A model generated the notes under the pieces. The model saw only the letters and a program-made list of their open reading frames with translations. It did not search any database and was not told the origin of the DNA. The position numbers were made by a program, and so were the translations under genes. 64,000 bases of DNA, taken from positions 1-64,000 of the forward strand of contig JANMVX010000169.1 in assembly GCA_031393505.1 (NCBI GenBank), given 5' to 3'. This DNA is from JANYHF01 sp031393505 (lineage in GTDB: Bacteria; Pseudomonadota; Alphaproteobacteria; Rhizobiales; Hyphomicrobiaceae). Positions 41,873-50,987 of the stretch are shown here, one piece after another (within the stretch, counting starts at the first letter, position 1; each line of letters begins with the position of its first letter).

Positions 41873-42803
41873 CCGCTGTTCCCAACATCAGCCCAATGTT
41901 CTGCACCGCCGCGCCCGACGCACCTTTGCCGAGATTGTCGAGCCGGGCGACCAACACCGCCTGTCCGTACACATTGTTACCGAACACGCGCAACTCCATG
42001 TTGTCGGTGTCGTTGAGGGCCAGCGCATCCACCTTGCCGCTCTTGACCGCAGCATCGTCTGCCGGCGCGACCGACACCAGTTTGGCTCCGGCGTAGCGCT
42101 CCGTGAGCACACGCACCAGATCGGCAGCCTTGGGTTTTCCGGGCAGCGTGTCCAGATGCAGCGGCACACTGACCAGCATGCCCTGGCGGAAATTTCCAAC
42201 TGACGGAACGAACATCGGGCGGCGCGTCAGGCCTGAGAATGTCTGCAACTCCGGCACATGCTTGTGCTCCAGCCCAAGCCCGTAAAGTTCAAACGCCGCC
42301 GCCGTCCCCGCCTCATAGGCCGCGATCATGCTCTTGCCGCCGCCGCTGTAGCCCGACACGGCATTGACCGTGACCGGATGATCCTTGCCCATCAGGCCGG
42401 CGTCGATCAAGGGACGGAGCAGTGCAATGGCGCCCGTGGGGTAGCACCCCGGATTGGCGACGCGCCGCGATTGCGCGATGACCTTGGGTTGCGCGGCCGT
42501 CAGCTCGGCAAAGCCGTAGGCCCAGCCCGGCGCGACCCGGTGCGCGGTCGAGGCATCGAGAATGCGCGGCCCGGCATTTGGCAGCGAGTCGGCCAACGCC
42601 ACAGCCTCCTTGGCCGCATCGTCCGGCAGGCACAGCACCACCAGATCGACTTCGGCATAAAGCTTGCGTTTGGCCGCCGGGTTCTTGCGGTCCTCGGGTG
42701 CGATGCTGACGAGCTGCATGCCCTTGGCGCCGGCCAGCCGCTCACGAATGCCTAGCCCCGTGGTGCCCGCCTCGCCATCGATGAAGATACTGTGCGTCGC
42801 CAT
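41868..42803 (-). CDS. argC: N-acetyl-gamma-glutamyl-phosphate reductase, type 2
   Basis: 311 residues from the ATG at 42803. Reduces N-acetylglutamyl phosphate in arginine synthesis. Type 2 form: short NADP domain SIFIDGEAGTTGLGIRERL, LVVLCLPDDAAKEAV, LDASTAHRVAPGWAYGFAEL, the catalytic Cys in RVANPGCYPTGAIALL and VSGYSGGGKSMI. In rhizobia argC follows rplM-rpsI; here a zinc-ribbon gene and repeat C2 interrupt that arrangement. A long upstream in-frame extension is not part of the protein. Confidence 0.95.
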   Translation of the reverse strand: MATHSIFIDGEAGTTGLGIRERLAGAKGMQLVSIAPEDRKNPAAKRKLYAEVDLVVLCLPDDAAKEAVALADSLPNAGPRILDASTAHRVAPGWAYGFAELTAAQPKVIAQSRRVANPGCYPTGAIALLRPLIDAGLMGKDHPVTVNAVSGYSGGGKSMIAAYEAGTAAAFELYGLGLEHKHVPELQTFSGLTRRPMFVPSVGNFRQGMLVSVPLHLDTLPGKPKAADLVRVLTERYAGAKLVSVAPADDAAVKSGKVDALALNDTDNMELRVFGNNVYGQAVLVARLDNLGKGASGAAVQNIGLMLGTAA

Positions 42804-42834
42804 GATTGAGATACTTTCGATACAAAACCTGTGG

Positions 42835-43233
42835 CTACTTATGTTGCCAATATAGATATTTAACCCCTGAGACTCTGCCGCTCGAGACAAAATTCGCAAG
42901 TTGTTTCTTAAGCAGCCTGATTGCAACTGCGCGACCTTCATTCGCTGGTCTGACCGCAAGTCGTTCAATCTCGTTCTTGTAGTATTCGATAACTTCAGCC
43001 TTGCGAATGTTGACATCGCGGTCGTGCTGAGCCACTCGCCTATCGATCTCGGCCCTAAGAGCATCCCACTCTTTTGGTTTCGACCTTCGCGGAACTGGCA
43101 CCATGTCGCCGATAAATGTACAGAACGCACCGCAGATCGGACAATTTGCAGTCGTGTCTCGGTTGTCAACTCTGTATACGCTGCGCCGCACACAAGTTCT
43201 GCACGAATAGCAGACCCAATTTGCGTTGCGCAT
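42835..43233 (-). CDS. Hypothetical zinc-ribbon protein inserted between rpsI and argC
   Basis: 132 residues. The N-terminal zinc ribbon has C-x2-C (CYSCRTC, with two overlapping C-x2-C options) and CPICGAFC, spaced about 22 residues. The rest is a charged helix (EWDALRAEIDRRVAQHDRDV, then VIEYYKNEIERLAVRP) that may be a coiled coil. Base composition is visibly less GC-rich than the neighbours, suggesting acquisition. No family is recognised. A nucleic-acid or protein-binding role is only a guess from the ribbon. Confidence 0.7.
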   Translation of the reverse strand: MRNANWVCYSCRTCVRRSVYRVDNRDTTANCPICGAFCTFIGDMVPVPRRSKPKEWDALRAEIDRRVAQHDRDVNIRKAEVIEYYKNEIERLAVRPANEGRAVAIRLLKKQLANFVSSGRVSGVKYLYWQHK

Positions 43234-43259
43234 GGCACGCCTTCCCTAAGAGTCGAGAC

Positions 43260-43352
43260 GTAGGTTGGGTCAAGCGTTTCAGCGCGACCCAACACTCCAC
43301 AAGCAGGGCTAGCGGCATAAAGTTGAGTCGCGCAAAGCTTGACCCAACCTAC
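43260..43352. repeat. Family C palindromic repeat, copy 2 (93 bp)
   Basis: 93 bp with ends GTAGGTTGGGTCAAGC and GCTTGACCCAACCTAC, and internal GCGCGACCCAAC / GTTGAGTCGCGC arms. Identical in length and layout to copy 1 (35645-35737). It lies between rpsI and the zinc-ribbon gene. Confidence 0.88.
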
Positions 43353-43423
43353 ATGAAACCGCCCAAACACAAACGGCCCGCAAGTGCTGCGAGCCGTCGA
43401 GATATGCCACTACGGCTCGCGCG

Positions 43424-43927
43424 CTAGCGCTTGGAGAACTGGAAGCTGCGGCGCGCCTTGGCGTGGCCGTACTTCTTACGCTCGACGATTCGGCTGTCGC
43501 GGGTCAGGAACCCGCCCTTCTTAAGGGCGCCACGCAGTTCCGGCTCGAAGTACGTCAGCGCCTTGGAGATGCCGTGACGCACCGCGCCGGCCTGGCCCGA
43601 GAGGCCGCCGCCCTTGACGGTGACGACAATATCGAACTCATCGGCGCGAGCGGCCGCGATCAACGGCTGGCGGAGCACCATCTGCAGCACCGGACGGGCG
43701 AAATACGCCTTGAAATCCTTGGTGTTGACGGTGATCTTGCCGTGGCCACGCTTGACCCAGACGCGGGCGATGGCGTTCTTGCGCTTGCCGGTCGCGTAGC
43801 TGCGACCCTGGGCGTCGACCTTGCGGACGCGCACCGGAGCGCCGATGGACACCGCAGCGGCCTCGCCGGCTGGCGTGGCCTTCAGGGCATCGAGGCCCGT
43901 GAGGGTGGTGGTTTCGGGAGTTGCCAT
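43424..43927 (-). CDS. rpsI: 30S ribosomal protein S9 (uS9)
   Basis: 167 residues; the C-terminal 130 are canonical S9: RSYATGKRKNAIARVWVKRG, GKITVNTKDFKAYFARPVLQ, TVKGGGLSGQAGAVRHGISK and RDSRIVERKKYGHAKARRSF ending QFSKR. An N-terminal extension of about 35 residues is usual in Rhizobiales. It follows rplM by 5 bp and is certainly co-transcribed. The terminal Arg contacts P-site tRNA in the family. Confidence 0.98.
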   Translation of the reverse strand: MATPETTTLTGLDALKATPAGEAAAVSIGAPVRVRKVDAQGRSYATGKRKNAIARVWVKRGHGKITVNTKDFKAYFARPVLQMVLRQPLIAAARADEFDIVVTVKGGGLSGQAGAVRHGISKALTYFEPELRGALKKGGFLTRDSRIVERKKYGHAKARRSFQFSKR

Positions 43928-43932
43928 GATGC

Positions 43933-44397
43933 TTACGCGCTCCGCTTATTCTTGGAATTCAGGGCGCCGACATCCAGCGCAACCGGCTGCTGGGCGGCAT
44001 GGGGATGCGTGTCGCCAGCATAGACTTTCAGGTTGGTCAGCTGCTTGCGGCCGAGTACGCCCTCGGGCAGCATGCGCTCGACGGCCTTCATCAGGATGCG
44101 ACCGGGGAACTTGCCTTCCATCAGTTTTGCTGGCGTTACGCCCTTGATGCCGCCGGCGAAACCGGTGTGGCGATAGTAGATCTTGTCCGTCATCTTCTTG
44201 CCGGTGAACACCACTTTATCGGCATTGATGACCACGATGTTGTCGCCGCAATCCATATGGGGCGTATAGGTCGGCTTGTGTTTTCCACGGAGAATGCGGG
44301 CGATGTTGGCGGCGAGGCGCCCGACCACGAGGCCCTTGGCGTCGATCAGCACCCAGGTCTTCTCGATCTCCGATGCTTTGGCGGAGTAAGTTCGCAT
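43933..44397 (-). CDS. rplM: 50S ribosomal protein L13 (uL13)
   Basis: 154 residues from the ATG at 44397. L13 signatures: MRTYSAKASEIEKTWVLIDA, VGRLAANIARILRGKHKPTY, TPHMDCGDNIVVINADKVVF, GGIKGVTPAKLMEGKFPGRI and AVERMLPEGVLGRKQLTNLK, VYAGDTHPHAAQQP. First gene of the rplM-rpsI unit; a sigma-70-like promoter is visible upstream. Confidence 0.98.
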   Translation of the reverse strand: MRTYSAKASEIEKTWVLIDAKGLVVGRLAANIARILRGKHKPTYTPHMDCGDNIVVINADKVVFTGKKMTDKIYYRHTGFAGGIKGVTPAKLMEGKFPGRILMKAVERMLPEGVLGRKQLTNLKVYAGDTHPHAAQQPVALDVGALNSKNKRSA

Positions 44398-44484
44398 GGT
44401 GTCAGGCTCCAGTGCCTGTTGGTTTCGAAGGGGAATTCTGGGGAGTCGACCCGGCAATGCCCTAAGGCCGATCCGTTAGCGCGG

Positions 44485-44513
44485 AAACTACTTGCGCTCG
44501 TCGATCAAGTCAA
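44485..44513 (-). promoter_or_regulatory. Candidate sigma-70 promoter for rplM-rpsI
   Basis: On the minus strand, TTGACT (44513-44508) and TAGTTT (44490-44485) are separated by 17 nt, about 90 bp upstream of the rplM ATG. The -35 is near consensus, the -10 weak. The remaining 270-bp gap holds no gene. Confidence 0.4.
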
Positions 44514-44666
44514 TGCGCTTAGCGTAGATAAAACACAGCAGATTCAATGGATTAGATTTGAGGTATTATGTTACCACAAAGCATTGCGTGAAAACTCGCC
44601 GGTCGCCGAGTGCTCTTGGCGATGCTCGTGGCCGCGCCACCAACCCCGCATTGCGCGTGCCTCCCG

Positions 44667-46289
44667 TTACGCGGGCTCGTCGTTCAACCCCGATGCATTC
44701 TGCAGCTCCAGCAAGATACGCGCCTCGTTCAGGTCCAGCTCGCGCTCGATGCGCCGGCGCGCCTCGTCGGTGATGCGACTCCCCAGATAGGCGTCCGAAA
44801 TCGCGGCGCGCTCCACGCTTAGCAGCCGGAGCTCGAGCATCCCGGCCTCCGAGACTGGATCCTCCGTCGTCGTCTCATCGACGGTGCTCAGGTGATTGGC
44901 ACGCCGATCCAGGTGGCGGCGGGTGATCGCTGCTGTCGCCTCCGCCGCTCCGCCGTTGGCTGCCGCATCCTCGACGGCGACGACGACGGCGTCGATGGCT
45001 TGGAGCCGCGCCGCAAGCTCGTTGCGCTTGTTGGTCAGCGCCTCGGCGGCGCCCGAGCTTCCCAGCTCAAGCCAGCTTACCACCCAGGGCAAAAGACTGC
45101 CCTGCCCGACCAACGTCGCGACGATGACGCAGAACGTGGCAAACAGGATGAGATCGCGTTCAGGAAAGGGTTTGTCTCCGGCTACCAGCGGAATCGAAAG
45201 GGCAGCCGCCAAGCTGACGACGCCCCGCAGTCCAGTGTAGCCGATCAGAAACACCGGTTGCCATCCAGGGTAGGGATCGCGCTTGCGCAAACTGGGCGAA
45301 AGGAATCGCGGCAGGTAAGTCGCTGGAAACACCCAGATAAACCGAACCACGACAATCGTCAGACTTACCAGCAGTCCGGCCAGCAGCAAGCGGTGCCAGC
45401 CCTCACCTGTCAGACCGGCGGCGAGATGTTTGGCTTGCAGGCCAGTCAGGAGAAAGACCAAGGATTCGATCGCCCAGGTGACGAGATCCCAGATGAAGAA
45501 CCCTTGCAGGCGCGTGGCCGGGCGGATCTGGTCGCGGCCGTGCCAGGACACCCAAAGCCCTGCGGCGACGCAGGCGATGACGCCCGATCCGCCCAGTTCA
45601 TGCGGCATCCAAAACGCGAGGAACGGTGTGCTCAGGGCCAGCAACACTTCGGCACGCGGTTCGTTGCCCCAGTGGCGCAAGGCGAGCATGACCCAACCGA
45701 CCGCCGCCCCGTAGAGGCATTCGCCGATGACGATGACGGCGAAGCTGAGACCGGCGTCCAGAAACGAAAAAGTCCCGGTGATGACGACGTTGACGGCAAG
45801 GCTAAAAACCACCAGCGCGGTGGCGTCGTTGACCAGGCTTTCGCCCTCGAGCACGGTGAGGAGCCTTCGGGGCAACTGCCAGCGGCGCAAGATCGCCATC
45901 GGTGCCACCGCGTCGGGAGGCGAAACGATGGCGCCGAGGACAAAGCCCACGGCCCACGGAATCCCGAAGGCGTAGTGGACGACGGCGGCGACTGCGCTTG
46001 CGGTGAACAAGACGCAGCCGATGGCGAGCAGCAGGATCGGCCGTAGGTTAGACCTGAACCCGCGCCAGCTCATGCCGACCCCGGAGGCGTAGAGGAGTGG
46101 CGGCAACAGCAACAACAGGACGACTTGAGGATCGAGGATGACGTCGGGCACGCCCGGCATGAACGACACGAGGATGCCGACACACAGCGCCAGGATCGGC
46201 GACGACAGGTCCAGCCGGCGTGCTCCGACGCTGAGCACGGCGGTCAAGAGGGCGAGGCCGAGGATGAGCAGCAGCCAGGACATTTCCAT
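44667..46289 (-). CDS. Na+/H+ antiporter, CPA1 family
   Basis: 540 residues, with about 12 transmembrane helices in the first 410 residues and a charged cytoplasmic tail. Family landmarks: PDVILDPQVVLLLLLPPLLY, IVSPPDAVAPMAILRR (the CPA1 acidic/PD motif), VLEGESLVNDATALVVFSLA (the ion-binding ND motif; NDATALV) and GYTGLRGVVSLAAALSIPL. Exchanges Na+ or K+ for protons in pH and salt homeostasis. The tail (residues 430-540) is helical, with LERELDLNEARILLE. It lies 64 bp after uvrB on the same strand. Confidence 0.94.
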   Translation of the reverse strand: MEMSWLLLILGLALLTAVLSVGARRLDLSSPILALCVGILVSFMPGVPDVILDPQVVLLLLLPPLLYASGVGMSWRGFRSNLRPILLLAIGCVLFTASAVAAVVHYAFGIPWAVGFVLGAIVSPPDAVAPMAILRRWQLPRRLLTVLEGESLVNDATALVVFSLAVNVVITGTFSFLDAGLSFAVIVIGECLYGAAVGWVMLALRHWGNEPRAEVLLALSTPFLAFWMPHELGGSGVIACVAAGLWVSWHGRDQIRPATRLQGFFIWDLVTWAIESLVFLLTGLQAKHLAAGLTGEGWHRLLLAGLLVSLTIVVVRFIWVFPATYLPRFLSPSLRKRDPYPGWQPVFLIGYTGLRGVVSLAAALSIPLVAGDKPFPERDLILFATFCVIVATLVGQGSLLPWVVSWLELGSSGAAEALTNKRNELAARLQAIDAVVVAVEDAAANGGAAEATAAITRRHLDRRANHLSTVDETTTEDPVSEAGMLELRLLSVERAAISDAYLGSRITDEARRRIERELDLNEARILLELQNASGLNDEPA

Positions 46290-46352
46290 GGCGGCAGATT
46301 AGGCGGCTCAACCGGAACATGGAAGGTGGTTTATCGAGACCACGCCCACTGC

Positions 46353-48884
46353 TTACCGCTTCCCCCGCACCGCCCGCGTCCCAGGCCGGCCCGCCGTGCT
46401 GCGCCCGGCCGCTTTCGCCGGCGCGCCCTTGGGCCAGAACTCCTCCGCCTCCTGTACCCGGCTCCCCTTAACCGCCCGCCCCGCGCGCGCCACCGCCGCC
46501 TCGACGTCGGACTGCCGCGCCATGGGATCGTCCATCACGGCCAGCTCCACCTGACGCAGCCGCTTGACCTCGTCGCGCAAGCGCGCCGCCTCCTCGAACT
46601 CCAGATCGGCGGCCGCATCCTTCATGCGCTTTTCCATGTCGGCGATGACGGCGGCGAGGTTGTGCCCGGCCTGCGGGCCTTTCTCGCCCTTCTTGAAGCC
46701 AACGCCGGCGTCCACCGTGACGTGGTCGCGCTCGTACATGGAGTCCATGACGCTGGAAATGTCGCGCTTGATGCTCTCGGGCGTGATGCCGTGCTCGGTG
46801 TTGTAAGCGACTTGCTTTTCGCGCCGCCGATCCGTCTCGGCGATGGCCCGCTCCATCGACCCAGTCATATGGTCGGCATAGAGAATGACTTTTCCATCGA
46901 CGTTGCGCGCGGCGCGGCCGATGGTCTGCACCAGGGATGTCTCTGAACGGAGGAAGCCTTCTTTGTCCGCATCCAGAATGGCGACCAGCGCGCATTCCGG
47001 AATGTCGAGGCCCTCGCGCAAAAGATTGATGCCGATCAGCACGTCGAATGCGCCCAAGCGCAGATCGCGGATGATCTCTATGCGTTCCAGAGTCTCGATA
47101 TCCGAGTGCATATAGCGCACGCGAATGCCCTGCTCGTGCATGTATTCCGTCAGATCCTCGGCCATGCGCTTGGTCAGGGTCGTAATCAGCGTGCGATAGC
47201 CTGCGAGCGAGACCTGCCGCACTTCGTCGATCACATCGTCGACCTGCGTGCGGGCGGGACGGATTTCCACCGGCGGGTCGATCAGACCCGTGGGACGAAT
47301 GACCTGTTCCACAAACACGCCGCCGGTCTGGTTCAGCTCCCACGCGCCGGGGGTCGCCGAGACGTAAACCGTCTGCGGTCGCATAAGATTCCATTCTTCG
47401 AATCGCAGGGGGCGGTTGTCGATGGCCGACGGCAGGCGGAACCCGAACTCGGCCAGTGTCGCCTTGCGATTGAAGTCGCCCTTGAACATGGCGCCGAGCT
47501 GGCCAATCGTGACGTGGCTTTCGTCGATGAACACCAGCGCGTTATCAGGCAGATATTCGAACAGCGTCGGCGGCGGTTCGCCCGGTGCGCGACCCGTCAG
47601 ATAGCGCGAATAGTTCTCGATGCCGGCGCAGGCGCCCGTGGCCTGGATCATTTCCAGATCGAACTGCGTGCGCTGCTCCAGGCGCTGCGCCTCCAGCAGC
47701 CGGCCGGCATCCTTGAACTCGGCCAGCCGCACCTGCAGATCGTGCTCGATGCGCCGCACCGCCTGCTCGAGCGTCGGTTTGGGCGTGACGTAATGCGAAT
47801 TGGCGTAGATTTTTATCGTCGGCAGCTCGGCCGTCTTGTGCCCCGTCAGCGGATCGAACTCCGTAATGCTTTCGATCTCATCGCCGAACATCTGGATACG
47901 CCAGGCCCGGTCCTCGAAATGCGACGGGAACAGATCGACGGTATCGCCACGCACACGGAACATGCCGCGAACGAAATTCTGCTCGTTGCGCTTGTACTGC
48001 AGCGCGACCAGATCGCCGAGCAGCTGCCGCTGGCTGATGCGCTCGCCCTTCTTGAGGGCGAACGTCATGGCCGAGTAGGTCTCGACGTCGCCGATGCCGT
48101 AGATGCACGACACCGAGGCGACCACGATGACGTCGTCACGCTCGAGCAGCGCGCGCGTCGCGGAATGCCGCATACGGTCGATCTGCTCGTTGATCGAGGA
48201 TTCTTTCTCGATGTAGGTGTCGGTACGCGGAACATAGGCTTCGGGCTGGTAGTAGTCGTAGTAGGAGACGAAATACTCGACGGCGTTGTCCGGGAAGAAA
48301 CTCTTGAATTCGCCGTAGAGCTGCGCAGCAAGCGTCTTGTTCGGAGCCAGGATCAGCGCGGGACGTTGCGTGCGCTCAATGACATTGGCCATCGTGAACG
48401 TCTTGCCCGAGCCGGTGACGCCGAGCAGCACCTGGTCGCGCTCCTTGGCTTTCACCTGCGCCACCAATTCCGCGATGGCGGTAGGCTGATCACCTTTGGG
48501 CTCGTAAGGCGAGACCACGCGCAACGCAATGCCGCCCTCGGATTTATCCGGACGCGGCGGCCGATGCGGCGTGAAGTCGTCGGACACCGGCAATTGCTCG
48601 GGCCTCAGATGCTCCAGCCCCTCGCGCGGCCCGCCCGAAATCTTCGGATCGGCGCGCATTTTCAGTTCGGTGTTGGACATTTTGCGCGGCGCGGGCGCCC
48701 GGCGCGGCCCGACGGCCGGCTCCGGCACATCCAGCGCGCCAAGGATCGGGCTCTGCTCGTTGTCCGCCAACCCGGGCGTATTGGCAGCCGTCTCCACCGG
48801 CGGCTGCACCGGCTTGCCCGATTTTGCCTTGCCGCGCGATTTCTTGGCGGGCGCGAAGCCGCCGTCTTGGCGTGAGTGTCCCAT
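46353..48884 (-). CDS. uvrB: UvrABC excinuclease subunit B
   Basis: 843 residues from the ATG at 48884. Core landmarks: YEPKGDQPTAIAELVAQVK, Walker A LLGVTGSGKTFTMANVI, the beta-hairpin VEYFVSYYDYYQPEAYVP, the DEAD-like box ALVFIDESHVTIGQ, helicase motif VLIGINLLREGLDIPE, QTIGRAARNVDGKV, and a C-terminal UVR motif (AAADLEFEEAARLRDEVKRL) for UvrC/UvrA contact. About 110 extra N-terminal residues, rich in Pro/Ala/Lys, precede the core; such extensions are common in rhizobia. DNA damage recognition in nucleotide excision repair. Confidence 0.98.
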   Translation of the reverse strand: MGHSRQDGGFAPAKKSRGKAKSGKPVQPPVETAANTPGLADNEQSPILGALDVPEPAVGPRRAPAPRKMSNTELKMRADPKISGGPREGLEHLRPEQLPVSDDFTPHRPPRPDKSEGGIALRVVSPYEPKGDQPTAIAELVAQVKAKERDQVLLGVTGSGKTFTMANVIERTQRPALILAPNKTLAAQLYGEFKSFFPDNAVEYFVSYYDYYQPEAYVPRTDTYIEKESSINEQIDRMRHSATRALLERDDVIVVASVSCIYGIGDVETYSAMTFALKKGERISQRQLLGDLVALQYKRNEQNFVRGMFRVRGDTVDLFPSHFEDRAWRIQMFGDEIESITEFDPLTGHKTAELPTIKIYANSHYVTPKPTLEQAVRRIEHDLQVRLAEFKDAGRLLEAQRLEQRTQFDLEMIQATGACAGIENYSRYLTGRAPGEPPPTLFEYLPDNALVFIDESHVTIGQLGAMFKGDFNRKATLAEFGFRLPSAIDNRPLRFEEWNLMRPQTVYVSATPGAWELNQTGGVFVEQVIRPTGLIDPPVEIRPARTQVDDVIDEVRQVSLAGYRTLITTLTKRMAEDLTEYMHEQGIRVRYMHSDIETLERIEIIRDLRLGAFDVLIGINLLREGLDIPECALVAILDADKEGFLRSETSLVQTIGRAARNVDGKVILYADHMTGSMERAIAETDRRREKQVAYNTEHGITPESIKRDISSVMDSMYERDHVTVDAGVGFKKGEKGPQAGHNLAAVIADMEKRMKDAAADLEFEEAARLRDEVKRLRQVELAVMDDPMARQSDVEAAVARAGRAVKGSRVQEAEEFWPKGAPAKAAGRSTAGRPGTRAVRGKR

Positions 48885-48943
48885 TTCGATAGCGTAGCGC
48901 GTCAGGCCGCAGGCAGCAATCAGCGGCAAGGAGAACTGCAACG

Positions 48944-49345
48944 ATGAAAACCTACCACGGAAGTTGCCATTGTGGTGCAGTCCGGTACGAGGCTGACATT
49001 GATTTCACGTTGGGCACCAACAAATGCAACTGCTCGATCTGTCGCAAGACCCGCAACTGGAACGCAATCATAAAACCTGACGCGTTTCGTCTGCTTACCA
49101 GCGAAAATGCACTGGCCGACTATCAGTTCGGCACCCTGAGCGGGCACCATCTGTTTTGCAAGGTATGCGGTGTGCGGACATTTGCGCGCGGCCACGTCAA
49201 GGAAATCGGTGGCGATTACATCGCCGTACAAGTGGGTACGCTCGACGATGCAACACCTGCCGAGCTTGCCCTGGCCGCGATCCGATATGCCAACGGTCGA
49301 GACAACGACTGGATGAATGAGCCAGCCGAAATCCGACACCTCTGA
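48944..49345 (+). CDS. GFA-family (CENP-V type) zinc-binding protein
   Basis: 133 residues of the glutathione-dependent formaldehyde-activating (GFA/CENP-V) fold. Zinc ligands: YHGSCHCGAVRYE (C-x-C), KCNCSICRKT (C-x-C-x2-C) and FCKVCGVRTFAR (C-x2-C). Complete ligand set and normal length. Biochemical role of most members is unproven; binding of zinc and possibly glutathione is expected. Divergent from uvrB by 59 bp. Confidence 0.9.
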   Translation: MKTYHGSCHCGAVRYEADIDFTLGTNKCNCSICRKTRNWNAIIKPDAFRLLTSENALADYQFGTLSGHHLFCKVCGVRTFARGHVKEIGGDYIAVQVGTLDDATPAELALAAIRYANGRDNDWMNEPAEIRHL

Positions 49346-49363
49346 CCGAAGGCTCAAGCAACA

Positions 49364-49400
49364 AAAGCGGGCGCGGCGGATCCGGCGCCACGCCCGCTTT
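49364..49400. terminator. Bidirectional terminator
   Basis: Perfect 10-bp arms AAAGCGGGCG (49364-49373) and CGCCCGCTTT (49391-49400) between the convergent GFA and fasciclin genes; A/T flanks on both sides allow function in both directions. Confidence 0.75.
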
Positions 49401-49457
49401 CTGACTGCAAGTCCGGGGATAGGACTCGCGGTTCAACTTTCCTGCAGCGCGAAACGC

Positions 49458-50033
49458 TTAGCCCTTGGGCAGCAGCACGTGGTCGATGACGTGGATGACG
49501 CCATTGGACTGGAACACGTTGGCGATGGTGATGTGGGCCTTACCGCCGTTGGCGTCGACCACGTCCCAGCCGTCCTTGCCGTCGGACTGGATGGTGATCA
49601 TGCCGCCGTTCACGGTCTTCAGCTCAACCTTGCCGCCCATTTCCTTGGCCTTGGCGGCCAGATCTTCGGCGGACATCTTGCCAGCCACGACGTGATAGGT
49701 CAGTACGCCGGTGAGATTGGCCTTCATTTCAGGCTTCAGCAGGCTGTCGACGGTGCCGGCCGGCAGCATGCCGAAGGCGTCGTTGGTGGGAGCGAACACG
49801 GTGAACGGGCCGGCGCTCTTGAGCGTGTCGACCAGGCCAGCGGCCTTGACAGCGGCGACCAGCGTCGTGTGGTCTTTGGAATTCACGGCGTTGTCGATGA
49901 TGTCCTTGGAGGCCATCATGGGCGCGCCGCCAACCATCACGTCGGCCGCGAAGCTGGCCGGGACGACGGCGGTGGAGAAGGCGAGGCCAGCGGCGATGAT
50001 GGCGGCCTTGGCGACTGAGTTGAGAATACGCAT
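49458..50033 (-). CDS. Secreted fasciclin (FAS1) domain protein 1
   Basis: 191 residues from the ATG at 50033. Signal peptide about 1-30 (AAIIAAGLAFSTAVVPASFA). One FAS1 domain: NAVNSKDHTTLVAAVKAAGL, the H1 box GPFTVFAPTNDAF, LTYHVVAGKM, and the H2 box NGVIHVIDHVLLP. FAS1 proteins mediate adhesion or exopolysaccharide contacts. Tandem with a close paralogue at 50275, which lies upstream on the same strand with its own terminator between. Confidence 0.93.
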   Translation of the reverse strand: MRILNSVAKAAIIAAGLAFSTAVVPASFAADVMVGGAPMMASKDIIDNAVNSKDHTTLVAAVKAAGLVDTLKSAGPFTVFAPTNDAFGMLPAGTVDSLLKPEMKANLTGVLTYHVVAGKMSAEDLAAKAKEMGGKVELKTVNGGMITIQSDGKDGWDVVDANGGKAHITIANVFQSNGVIHVIDHVLLPKG

Positions 50034-50182
50034 TGGGGTAAGTCCTCCGGGTGGGTGTCTTGCGCTCCGTTGTGGAGCTGACATGGAAACGGGAGGAAAA
50101 GGCCTTTGGATCGGAGCCGGCTGGTAACGTTTTGTTCAGGTTTCGTGAGTGATCCAAACGGCGGACGGCGAGGCGCTGGCCC

Positions 50183-50220
50183 AGAAACAAAAACGGACAG
50201 TTCCACGAGGGAACTGTCCG
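50183..50220 (-). terminator. Rho-independent terminator of the upstream fasciclin gene
   Basis: 11-bp perfect stem (50194-50204 with 50210-50220; CGGACAGTTCC arms) followed on the minus strand by GTTTTTGTTT. It ends transcription of the 50275-50853 gene before the second fasciclin gene, so the two are separately transcribed. Confidence 0.88.
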
Positions 50221-50274
50221 CTGAGCACAGGCGAGGCAGGAGGGGGAGGGCCCCGCTATGCCATTCAGAAGACC

Positions 50275-50853
50275 TTACGATTTCGGCAGCAGCACGTGGT
50301 CGATGACGTGGATCACGCCGTTGGATTGGAACACGTTGGCGATGGTGATGTGTGCCGTGCCGCCGCTCGAGTCCATGACGTTCCAGCCGCCCTTACCGTC
50401 CGACATCAGCGTGATGATGTCGCCTTCCACGGTTTTCAGTTCGACCTTGCCGCCCATGGCCTTGGCCTTGGCCGCGATATCGTCAGCCGACAGCCGGCCG
50501 GCTACCACGTGATAGGTCAAGATGCCCGTGAGCTTGCCCTTGTTCTTGGGTTTCAGCAGCGTCTTGACGGTGCCCTTCGGCAGCATGTCGAAGGCGGCGT
50601 TGACGGGCGCGAACACCGTGAAAGGACCTGCGCTCGACAGCGTTGGGACGAGGCCAGCGGCCTTGACGGCAGCGACCAGGGTCGTGTGGTCCTTGGAGTT
50701 GACGGCGTTCTGAACGATGTTTTTGGTGGGATACATCGCAGCGCCACCGACCATGACGGTATCATCAGCAAAGGCGAGCGGGGCGACGGCGGTCGAGAGC
50801 ATGAGGCTGGCGGCGAGCAGGCCGGCTTTGGTCAGGGTGCTAAAAATGCGCAT
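50275..50853 (-). CDS. Secreted fasciclin (FAS1) domain protein 2
   Basis: 192 residues from the ATG at 50853. Signal peptide about 1-29 (AGLLAASLMLSTAVAPLAFA). FAS1 domain with NAVNSKDHTTLVAAVKAAGL, GPFTVFAPVNAAF, LTYHVVAGRL and NGVIHVIDHVLLP. Very similar to the neighbouring copy throughout; the last 75 bp are almost identical. A tandem duplication with probable gene conversion. Role in surface adhesion inferred from the family. Confidence 0.93.
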   Translation of the reverse strand: MRIFSTLTKAGLLAASLMLSTAVAPLAFADDTVMVGGAAMYPTKNIVQNAVNSKDHTTLVAAVKAAGLVPTLSSAGPFTVFAPVNAAFDMLPKGTVKTLLKPKNKGKLTGILTYHVVAGRLSADDIAAKAKAMGGKVELKTVEGDIITLMSDGKGGWNVMDSSGGTAHITIANVFQSNGVIHVIDHVLLPKS

Positions 50854-50987
50854 GGGAAGTTCCTCCGGGTGTTTGGTGCTCCGCTTGGGGAGCTGATGGA
50901 GAAACGGGAGGAAATGGCTCTTGGATCGGAGGGCGGTGGTCACGATAAATTTGGATACTGCTGGTGATCCAAATGGGGGCCGCGATT

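Noticed and set aside
47106..48875. 589-codon frame antisense to uvrB
   Set aside because: Low-complexity Arg/Leu-rich translation with no domain; uvrB on the other strand is unambiguous.
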